From CADEER01 sp965216585 (GTDB lineage: Bacteria > Desulfobacterota > Binatia > HRBIN30 > CADEER01), in contig CBDCGC010000003.1 of assembly GCA_965216585.1 (NCBI GenBank), forward strand, positions 744,001 to 808,000: DNA of 64,000 nt, given 5' to 3'. The notes below the pieces were generated by a model. It was not told the origin of the DNA. It worked only from the letters and a program-made list of their open reading frames with translations, and made no database searches. How positions within the stretch are numbered: position 1 is the first letter of the stretch; each line of letters begins with the position of its first letter. Below, piece by piece: positions 44,051 to 52,100 of this stretch. A program made the translations under genes and the position numbers.

Positions 44051-44810
44051 TACCGCCCAGCTGCAGCAATCGGCCCTGCGCCAGCTCGGCCTGTGGGGGC
44101 TACTGGCCAACTACGACCAGGTACACAACCAGCCCTGGCTCGACACCGTGATCGAATTCGAGCGCGAGGAGCGCCAGCGCCGTTCCCTGCAGCGGCGCAC
44201 CCGGGTAGCGCGCCTGCTCGGCTTCAAGCCGATCTGTGACTTCGACTGGACGTGGCCAAAGAAGATCGACCGCGCTGCGATCGAAGAACTGACCCACCTC
44301 GATTTTGTCGGCGAGGCCACCAACGTCGTACTGGTCGGCCCCAACAGCTGCGGCAAGACGATGATTGCCAAGAACCTGGCCCACCTGGCCCTGATCGCAG
44401 GCCACAACGTGCGCTTTGTGTCGGCCTCGACGATGCTGGGCGATCTGGCCGCACAGGACTCGGCCTCTGCGCTCAACCGGCGCTTGGCCCTGTACTGCCG
44501 ACCGGCGCTGTTGGTGGTCGACGAACTGGGCTACCTCTCCTACGACTCGCGCTACGCCGACCTGCTCTTTGAGGTCATCTCGCGCAGGTACCAACGGGCC
44601 GCCACAATCGTGACAACCAATAGGCCGTTTACCGACTGGGGCAAGGTCTTCCCCAACGCCACCTCGGTGGTCACCATCGTCGACCGTCTGGTCCACAAGG
44701 CCGAGATCATCACCATCGAGGCCGACAGCTACCGGCTCAAAGAAGCCAAGGAACGCGCTGCCACCAAGGCCAAGGCGCGCAAGACACGCAAAGCGGGCAA
44801 CACCAAATGA
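44037..44810 (+). CDS. istB: IstB AAA+ ATPase (copy A)
   Basis: 257 residues from ATG 44037 (the frame is open further upstream but that part overlaps istA and is not family-like). Walker A GPNSCGKTMIAKNLA (canonical first Gly-x-x-x-x-Gly-Lys-Thr with Cys), Walker B LLVVDELGYLSYDS, sensor I IVTTNRPFTDWGKVF. Assembles target DNA and stimulates IstA. Confidence 0.95.
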   Translation: MTTSDTAQLQQSALRQLGLWGLLANYDQVHNQPWLDTVIEFEREERQRRSLQRRTRVARLLGFKPICDFDWTWPKKIDRAAIEELTHLDFVGEATNVVLVGPNSCGKTMIAKNLAHLALIAGHNVRFVSASTMLGDLAAQDSASALNRRLALYCRPALLVVDELGYLSYDSRYADLLFEVISRRYQRAATIVTTNRPFTDWGKVFPNATSVVTIVDRLVHKAEIITIEADSYRLKEAKERAATKAKARKTRKAGNTK

Positions 44811-45220
44811 ACAAAGCCAACCGGCCACCGATCATCGCCGAGCGCTGCCGCACCATTGGCAAACGCTCCTTTACCTTCATTCCTCACCGCTTCTTGCGCG
44901 ACGGCTTCTTTGCTTCACTCCCAGCTGACCAGCTCCAACTCTACGTCTTCTTACTCCTTGCTGGCGACAGGAACGGTGTCAGCTACTACCATTACGATTC
45001 CATCTGCTCACTGCTCGAGTGCTCGCTCGAACACTACGTCACCACCCGTAACGCCCTGATTGAAAAGGACCTGATCGCTTTCGATGGCACTCGCTTTCAG
45101 GTCCTATCGCTACCCGATCGACCCAAATTCCAACCCGCCCCACCCCTGACCACCACCAAACAAATGGAGGATCATGACCCCGCTACCATCCGACAGATCG
45201 TGCGTGGCGCGCTGCGATAG
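44807..45220 (+). CDS. IS21 passenger protein, winged-helix-like (copy A)
   Basis: 137 residues; ATG overlaps the istB stop (ATGA). FIPHRFLRDGFFASLPADQL, LYVFLLLAGDRNGVSYYHYD, SICSLLECSLEHYVTTRNAL and IEKDLIAFDGTRFQVLSLPD suggest a winged helix like the N-terminal domains of replication initiators. Present unchanged in both copies and inside the inverted repeats, so it travels with the element. Function unknown, perhaps regulation. Confidence 0.7.
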   Translation: MNKANRPPIIAERCRTIGKRSFTFIPHRFLRDGFFASLPADQLQLYVFLLLAGDRNGVSYYHYDSICSLLECSLEHYVTTRNALIEKDLIAFDGTRFQVLSLPDRPKFQPAPPLTTTKQMEDHDPATIRQIVRGALR

Positions 45221-45278
45221 CTCAATCCCCCTTCACACGACTTCGCCATCTGAACGCGCTTTCTGGCAGCCGTTAACA

Positions 45279-46795
45279 CACCGCGAGTGGCAGACGGACT
45301 GCTCGAAGCCACGTCAATCGACGATGGAGCGGGCAACTCCCTGAGCGATGCTCTGGGCTACACGGCCTTCGGGGAGCTCGACACCTACGACGCCGAGCAC
45401 GACGCCAGTGGCACGATCACCGATCTCTATTCGGCCGTCTATGCTCGCGACGCTCTGGGGAGAATAACGAGCAAGAGCGAGAGCATCGAAGGCGCTACCG
45501 CGCAGCTCTTCGAGTACCGCTACGACACGGCGGGGCGGCTCGATCAGGTGAAGAAGGACAGTGTGGTCGTCGCAGAGTACCACTACGACGCCAACGGCAA
45601 CCGCATCGCCCCGAGCTTCAACACCCAGGGTACCATCACCACCGCAACCTACGATGACCAGGACCGCCTGACGGCCCTGACCCAGGGGCCGACCACTACA
45701 ACGTACACCTACACCGACAACGGCGAGCTACTGACCAAGACCGACCCGAGCGGCACGGCAACCTACGACTACGACGCCCGCGGCAATCTCAGGAGCGCGA
45801 CGCTGAGCGACGGAACGGTCCTTGACTACGTGATCGACGGCCAGGACCGGCGCATCGGCAAGAAAGTCAACGGCACGCTCGTTCAGCAGCTCGTCTACAA
45901 GGATCAGCTCAACCCCGTGGCCGAGTACGACGGGGCGGGGAATCTCACCGCACAGTACATCTACGCATCAAAGCCCAACGTGCCCGACACGATGATCAAG
46001 TACGATCATCCTACCGCAGGGACCGACACCACCTACCGGATCATCTCTGACCACCTCGGCAGTGTGAGGTTGGTGGTCGAGGTGACGACGGGAACGGTCG
46101 AGCAGCAGATCGACTACGACGAGTTCGGGATTGTCCTCACCGATACCAATGCTGGGTTTCAGCCGTTTGGGTTCGCGGGTGGGATCTACGACACGGATAC
46201 CGCGCTGGCGAGATTCGGTTTTCGCGACTATGACTCAAACCACGGAAGATGGACGTCCAACGATCCCATAGACTTTGTCGGGGGCAGCGCGAATCTCTAC
46301 TCCTACGGTCGGGAAGATCCCATCAACCGATTGGACGTCGATGGCCTACAGACGATTCCCGAGTCGCAGGTCGGCCAAGCGATCAATTCCATTCTCTCAA
46401 ATACGAGTCTGGAGACCCTTCGGATTGTGGGCAGGAAAACCGCAACTCAAGCGGCGTGCGTTGTTTTCGAGTCGGTCAGCCAAGACGTCATGCTGAATTC
46501 AATCATCTACGTGATGATGACTGCGGCTGGCGACCCGCTTCCGGGTCTTCCCTACGTAGGGAAGACTGTGCAGCAGTCGTACCAGCGTTGGAGAAAACAC
46601 CACAGGACTTTCAATCAAGTGTTGGCTATCGTCGAGAAAGGGGCGGGCGTCAGTTTGGCCAATGCGGAGGCGACTGTACTTGGTCTCGTTAGGCAACACT
46701 CGGGAATAAATCCCCTAAGCAGAGGCGGTGGGCTCGCGAACAAGATCCGTGCACCAGGAATCGTGCTGCCTTACTGCAAAGGAAAGATCTTGTAG
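45279..46795 (+). CDS. RHS 3' part with GIY-YIG-like tip (T4, copy 2)
   Basis: Open frame from the IS21-A right end (TPRVADGLLEATSIDDGAG); the earliest start is GTG 45287. Type-B core, 350 residues, to QPFGFAGGIYDTDTALARFG and REDPINRLDVDGL. The tip has IIYVMMTAAGD, GLPYVGKTVQQSYQRWRKHH and a C-terminal LANKIRAPGIVLPYCKGKIL; IYVM / YVGKT / R...H match the GIY-YIG/URI nuclease core, so the toxin probably cuts nucleic acid in the target cell. The 5' half of the core is missing, replaced by the IS. Partner LRR gene follows after 24 nt. The last 35 residues differ from copy 1 although the rest of the tip is nearly identical. Confidence 0.82.
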
Positions 46796-46819
46796 ACTGA
46801 TCTTGCGTAGATATTTCTA

Positions 46820-47797
46820 ATGGCACCGGAGGAACAACCAAGCGAGTGGAAGGAGCCGCGTGGCGAAGGGTTCTGGGTAGCTCGCCCAACCAATCGAAGG
46901 CCGTATAGTATCCACCTAAGCGCTTCAAGTCCTGAGGTGGAGGACGTGATTGTCCAAACAGGTGTTACCGGTGTCGTGACGAGCGATTGGGAAGGGGCTG
47001 AATGTGATCTGAGTTTCTTGGTCAAATTCGCGGATCAGATCACGCACCTTGAACTCATTCGCGCGCCCGTTGATCTAGATCGAGCGTTCATCAGCCAAAT
47101 GACCGCTCTCGGGCACTTGGACGTCGAGGATTCCGTTGCGGGTATAGACTTCGGCAAACTGAAGAATCTGAAGATCTTGTATTGCGAAAAGCTGAGGAAC
47201 CTAGGGACGATCGACGAATGCCCGGCACTTGAAGAACTCCGTCTCAGTCGTGTCAAGATTCAGAAGATCGACCAGCTGGCGGCATTACAACAGCTTCGTA
47301 TTCTGTCATTGGATTCTGCACCACTGCGTACCCTTGCAGGGGTCCGGACTTTGACGAAACTTCGTTCTCTAAGTCTCTGGCGCTGCCGACGTCTCGAGAG
47401 CCTCGCCGGAATCGAGACGACTCAGATTGAGGAGTTGTGGATGGAGCAGCTCATTAGGGTCACTTCGATCGCTCCGCTCGTGCTCTCCAAGACCCTTCGG
47501 CGTGTAGAGCTAGGAGGTTGCAAGAAGATCGTAGACATTGAGAAGTTGGCTGCTATCTCAGGACTGGAAGTTCTTGGCATCATGACCGGAGCCGAAATCC
47601 CATCACTCTACTTCCTCCGGGACGCAAAGAACCTAAGGGAGCTACGTGTTCTCGGAACGAAGATTGTCGATGGTGACTTCGGTTTCTTGCTAAACCTGCC
47701 CCGACTCGAACTGACTTCTTTCCGGCCACAGATGCGACACTATTCACACCGAGACACGGAACTGAACAAAGCCCTGGTAGAGAGCTCCGTTGGGTGA
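46820..47797 (+). CDS. Leucine-rich-repeat immunity protein (copy 2)
   Basis: 325 residues. N-terminal domain (GVTGVVTSDWEGAECDLSFL) then LRR units: LGHLDVEDSVAGIDFGKL, LKNLKILYCEKLRNLGTI, LEELRLSRVKIQKIDQL, LRSLSLWRCRRLESLAG. Paired with the GIY-YIG-like tip in both copies, which supports an immunity role. From about 47400 to the stop it is almost identical to copy 1; before that it diverges to roughly half amino-acid identity. Confidence 0.75.
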   Translation: MAPEEQPSEWKEPRGEGFWVARPTNRRPYSIHLSASSPEVEDVIVQTGVTGVVTSDWEGAECDLSFLVKFADQITHLELIRAPVDLDRAFISQMTALGHLDVEDSVAGIDFGKLKNLKILYCEKLRNLGTIDECPALEELRLSRVKIQKIDQLAALQQLRILSLDSAPLRTLAGVRTLTKLRSLSLWRCRRLESLAGIETTQIEELWMEQLIRVTSIAPLVLSKTLRRVELGGCKKIVDIEKLAAISGLEVLGIMTGAEIPSLYFLRDAKNLRELRVLGTKIVDGDFGFLLNLPRLELTSFRPQMRHYSHRDTELNKALVESSVG

Positions 47798-47995
47798 CGG
47801 AATGTTCTTTGCTGAGCCTTCCCGGACCCCGATGCGACACAGACCAGGATCACGGAGCTTGACCTAACCTAAGCCGTTTGTCTGACCTTCATTGGTACGG
47901 AGGGCATGCGCAAAGCGGCAGAGACAATCGAGGATCCACGAGTGCCACCAGGAGACCGGTTGGAAAAGCCTCCAGGAAACCCGGGGCGGTTCAAA

Positions 47996-48475
47996 ATGAC
48001 CATTGATTGTTCCTTGGCGCAGTTGTTTGCACGCGTCTCCCAGGAGTGGCGGCACCTAGATGCTGAGGTCGCTGGGGGGGCCGACGTCGAGACAATTCGG
48101 CGAATTGAACGAACCCTTGAGGTGGAACTCCCGGAGGAAATGCGAAGTTTCTTTCTCACCATGAACGGGATGGATACGGAACCCGAACGTGCCTATCTGC
48201 CGGGGCCGGATGTCAAGAGAGCCATTTACTTTTGGCCGGTCGAGAAGCTACGGCATGTTACAGCTGAGGATGTACAATTTCCTGCGTCCTATTCGGGGTA
48301 TATTGCGTTCGCAGATTTCTTGCTCGACTCGCACTGGTTTGCGATCGATCTTCGAAGCCAACGCCGCGGGCCCATTGTTCAGGTACTGGAAGAGGTTCCG
48401 ACAGTTGTTGCCAACAGTTTCGTTGAGTTCCTGCAGAAGTACATCTCATCCCCGGGCGATCTCGGATACGGATAA
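47996..48475 (+). CDS. SMI1/KNR4 (SUKH) family immunity protein
   Basis: 159 residues from ATG 47996. IRRIERTLEVELPEEMRSFF then LTMNGM is the classical SUKH start, YIAFADFLLDSHWFAIDL and VANSFVEFLQKYI the conserved middle and end. SUKH proteins are established immunity proteins against many RHS, CDI and polymorphic nuclease toxins. No cognate tip is adjacent: the upstream LRR gene already serves the T4 tip, so this is an extra immunity gene left from a displaced cassette. The next RHS core piece begins 4 nt after its stop codon. Confidence 0.88.
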   Translation: MTIDCSLAQLFARVSQEWRHLDAEVAGGADVETIRRIERTLEVELPEEMRSFFLTMNGMDTEPERAYLPGPDVKRAIYFWPVEKLRHVTAEDVQFPASYSGYIAFADFLLDSHWFAIDLRSQRRGPIVQVLEEVPTVVANSFVEFLQKYISSPGDLGYG

Positions 48476-48479
48476 CGAC

Positions 48480-50932
48480 GGTACGTACAGCTCTCAGAGC
48501 CGGGTCCGGATCCGCGCTTCGGCATGCAGGCGCCGATCCCGGCCAACACCGAAATCTCCACACCGGGCGGGCTGTTGGCAGACGTCGAAGCAAGCAGCAC
48601 AGCGACGATCACCGATCCGAATGATCCGCTGAGTCTGACCAACCAGACCGACACGGTCAGCGTCAACGGCCGTACGGTGACGAGAACCTACGACGCGGTG
48701 ACCAACACCTTCACCGACACCACCCCGGAGGGCCGGCAGACCACCACGACGCTGGACGCGCAGGGACGCGTGGTGAAGACCGAGCTTTCCGGTGTACACC
48801 CCACCCGCCAGGAGTATGATGCTGAGGGGCGGGTGATTCGGGTCAAGGAAGGCCCGGACCCCGACACGGCGGAGACACGAGTGACGGAGTTCGACTACGT
48901 GGACGCAACCGACATCGCGGGGGGCTACCCGCCCGAGTCCGAGGGGCAGCTCAAGAGCGTAACCGACGCCCTCAATCGAACGGTCACCTTCGAGTACGAC
49001 GCCGACGTGAGAGTGAGCAAGCAAATCCTGCCCGACGCCCGGGAGATCGGCTTCTCCTACGACGACGCCGGCAACGTAACCCAGGTCGTCCCACCGGGAA
49101 GACCGGCACACGACTTCACCTACACCGCGGTGAACCTCGAGACCAGCTACGACCCGCCGCAGGTGAGCCCACCGCTGGCCACGGTGACGACCACCACCAC
49201 CTACACAGACGACGGGCAGGTGGATGTGGTGACCCGCCCCGACGGCAAGCAGGTGGATTTCGACTACGACACCTCGGGAAGACTCGACTTGATCACGCTG
49301 CAGCCCAGTGGCGAGGTACGTGATCACACCTACGACGCGCTGACCGGCAACCTCACCCAGATCAGCGGCGCCGATGCGACCCTCGACTTCGCCTACGACG
49401 GGGCTCTGCAGACGACCGAGACCTGGAGCGGGGTGGGGATCACCACTGCGAGTGTGACCCGAACCTACGACGACAGTCTGAGGATCCAGAGCCTGCAGGT
49501 GGGCAGCGAGCCCGCGGTGAGCTTCACCTACGACGATGACGATCTGCTCATCCAGGCCGGGGCGATGACACTGACCCGTGACCCCAACAACGGCCTGCTC
49601 ACCGGCACCACCATCACCGAAGGCGCGGGAACCATCGACGACACCTACGACTACGACCTCTTCGGCCAGCTCATCCACTACGAGGTGCGCCACAACGGCG
49701 TCGAGATGCTCGATTTCGTCTACACCCGAGACGATCTGGGGCGGATCACCAGCATCATCGAGACTAAGACGATTGCCCCCAACCCAGCGCAGGTGAAGGA
49801 GCGGCACTACAAGTACGACACAGCCGGCAGGCTCTACCGCGTCTGCGCAGAAGACGCCTGCACCACCATCTTGTCGGAGTACCTCTACGACGCCAACGGA
49901 AACCGAGCCGCAGGCAGCTTCAACGCCCAGGGCACCATCACCACGGCGACCTACGACGACCAGGACCGACTCCTCACCCTGACCCAGGGCCCAACCACTA
50001 CAACGTACACCTACACCGACAACGGTGAGCTACTCACCAAGACTGACCCCAGCGGCACGACTACCTACGACTACGACCAACTCGGCAACCTCAGAAGCGT
50101 CACACCGCCGTCGGGGCCGGTGATCGAGTACGTGATCGACGGCCGCAACCGGCGCACCGGGAAGAAGGTCGGCGGGACACTGCAGAAGCAGTGGATTTAC
50201 ACCGATCAGCTCAACCCCGTGGCGGAGCTCGACGGCAGCGGCAATCTGGTCTCAGATTTCGTCTACGCGAGCAAGAGCAACGTGCCGAGTGCGATCATCC
50301 GCCACGATGACCCCGCACCCGGGCAGACGACGACCTACAGCATCATCAGCGACCACCTCGGCAGTGTGCGGCTCATCACTGAGGTCGACGGAGCAACCGG
50401 CAGCACCGTCGAAGAGATCGACTACGACGAGTTCGGCGTCGCGGGTACCGATCCGCTGTTTCAGCCGTTTGGGTTTGCTGGTGGAGTTCAGGACGGGGAT
50501 AGCGGGTTCGTTCGTTTTGGTGCGCGTGACTACGATCCAGGTTCGGGGCGTTGGTCGGCAAAAGACCCGATCGGCTTCCTCGGGGGCGATCTCAATTTGT
50601 TTGCATATGCCCTCACGAACCCCACGAACATGACAGATCCAAACGGGCTGGACTCGACACTGGGTGGGACTCTCGGCGCTATCGCGGCAGCTGGTGTTGT
50701 TGCAAATATATTGGTCAATGTTGAGGTGCGGCTAGGGGCCGAGGAGCACACAGTTCGAATTCCACCCCCAAGCACCTTTCAGCTCGGCATCCCGATCCCG
50801 TTCTTCTTCGGCATTGATATTACCTCAAGAGAAGTCGACCTACCGCTCATTGGACTAGTCGGTGTTCCGACGAGCCTCGCGATTACCACAGACCCAGTCT
50901 TGCGCGCTCTTATGAACGAGCCGCAACTTTGA
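48480..50932 (+). CDS. RHS orphan cassette with short tip (T7)
   Basis: Frame is open from 48480 (DGT.QLSEPGPDPRFGMQAP), ATG at 48524 gives 802 residues. Type-A core, complete from there: EYDAEGRVIRVKEGPDPDTA, IPANTEISTPGGLLADVEAS, core end VAGTDPLFQPFGFAGG, GRWSAKDPIGFLGGDLNLFA, NPTNMTDPNGLDS. Tip of about 100 residues: one hydrophobic helix (GTLGAIAAAGVVANILVNV), then beta-rich part (STFQLGIPIPFFFGIDITSR, VDLPLIGLVGVPTSLAI). No known toxin domain. Lacks the NHL N-terminus. A 56-residue membrane protein gene follows. Confidence 0.86.
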
Positions 50933-50969
50933 CGAGGCAATGTCGCCATTCCGATTCTAGGAGCGATGC

Positions 50970-51140
50970 ATGCAACGAGAATCAAAATTCTTGTTTTGGG
51001 TGATTGTAGTTGCCTTCTTCTTGGTGCCGCTCGCGTTCATCGCAATCTCTCCGCGACTAGAATTGCGGTCGGGCTACATCTGGCAAGTCCTGATTGAGCC
51101 GCGTCTGGCCTCTTCGCCTACACCCGGCGGGGAAAAATAG
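50970..51140 (+). CDS. Small membrane protein, 56 aa (putative immunity to T7)
   Basis: ATG 50970 with TAGGAGCG upstream (50958-50965), 37 nt after the RHS T7 stop. Reads MQRESKFLFWVIVVAFFLVP then LAFIAISPRLELRSGYIW, one transmembrane helix and a short tail. Position and size match the immunity slot of the other cassettes; an RHS fragment begins 10 nt after its stop. Too short for family assignment. Confidence 0.6.
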   Translation: MQRESKFLFWVIVVAFFLVPLAFIAISPRLELRSGYIWQVLIEPRLASSPTPGGEK

Positions 51141-51150
51141 GGGCAAAAAA

Positions 51151-51228
51151 AGTGCAGACGACGACCTACAGCATCATCAGCGACCACCTCGGCAGTGTGC
51201 GGCTCATCACTGAGGTCGACGGAGCAAC
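51151..51228 (+). pseudogene. RHS core fragment A2
   Basis: 78 bp identical to positions 50322-50399 of the preceding RHS gene (QTTTYSIISDHLGSVRLITE then VDGAT), fused in frame to an IS66 transposase tail. Relic left by insertion or deletion. Confidence 0.85.
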
Positions 51229-51683
51229 CCCGAAGGGACATATCTGGGTGTACCGGGGCGAGGATGGCAGCGTCTCGGCCGCTGACGCGATCGGTTACGC
51301 GCTCAGACAATGGGATGCGCTTTGCCGCTACACCGACGACGGCAGCTTGGAGATCGACAACAACGGGGCGGAGAACGCGCTGCGCCCACTGTGTCTCGGG
51401 CGCAAGAACTGGCTGTTCATCGGCTCGGAGGCGGCCGCCCACCGAACGATGGTGTTGCTGACCCTGGTGCAGACCTGCAAGGCGCACCACGTCGACCCGT
51501 TCGCCTACTTGCGCGACGTCATTGACCGCGTCAGCACTCACCCGATGAGTCGTATCGACGAGCTCACGCCGCGGCGTTGGAAAGAGTTCCGACAGCAACC
51601 CACCGACAGCCAGGCCGCGTAGCCGGACTCCTGCTCGACCTCACCACCTCACCCGTCAACCGTGTGCTTGGTTGGACGGTTAC
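51229..51683 (+). pseudogene. IS66-family transposase 3' relic and right end
   Basis: PKGHIWVYRGEDGSVSAADA, IDNNGAENALRPLCLGRKNW and LFIGSEAAAHRTMVLLTLVQ then CKAHHVDPFAYLRDVI are the C-terminal third of an IS66 transposase. The stop is at 51620-51622. GTGTGCTTGGTTGGACGGT just downstream resembles the right inverted end of IS66 elements. All upstream parts are missing, replaced by the RHS fragment. Confidence 0.85.
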
Positions 51684-52100
51684 GGTATTGAAAAGATTTG
51701 GAGAAATTCAAATCGACGACCCAGGTCGCGGCCTAACCTCCCAGACTGTGGCGATAAGCAGGACGAGAGATGCGTGGGCGCGTTTCTCGGGCAAAAGATC
51801 CCGGCTTCGAAGCGGGGTTGGCGCAGCGATCCGGGAGCTGTGTCGCCCAATCAACTCCCGGGAAGACTAGGAGTGACAGATGTCCCAAACAAGTTTGGAT
51901 CGGCCGGTTTCGGCCAACACTCAACCCGCAGCGAACTCCGTCAAGGGCCGCCTTGGGTTTGTTGAAGGAAAAATTGGGGACAGGTACCTATTAATGCCCA
52001 GATCTTAGATGATTCCGAGTAGTTGGAGATCAAAATAGGTACCTGTCCCCAACTTTCCACTGTCCCCAACTTTCCATCGCTCAGTGGGTAGTGGTATGGG
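51684..52100. other. Gene-free spacer with palindromic repeat
   Basis: No credible gene in about 400 bp between the IS66 end and the NHL-RHS gene. It contains the inverted 19-mer pair at 51974-52052 and two direct copies of TGTCCCCAACTTTCCA (52044-52077). The missing true N-terminus of the RHS gene was probably lost here. Confidence 0.5.
51974..52052. repeat. REP-type inverted repeat
   Basis: TTGGGGACAGGTACCTATT (51974-51992) and its exact complement (52034-52052), 41-nt loop. Contains the palindrome GGTACC in each arm. Typical of REP elements mobilised by RAYT transposases; no RAYT gene is in the window. Confidence 0.7.

Larger units (their letters stand above)
41713..45278 (+). mobile_element. 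IS21-family element, copy A, 3566 bp
   Basis: Ends are inverted repeats beginning TGTAAACGGCTG (left) and TGTTAACGGCTG (right complement), extending about 40 bp with GCGCGT and ATGGCGAAG conserved. Contains four plus-strand genes: Cys-rich protein, istA, istB and a winged-helix-like protein. Left flank GGTGA (41708-41712); right flank CACCG, so its two flanks do not match each other. Identical in length to the inverted copy B at 56839-60404. Confidence 0.93.
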
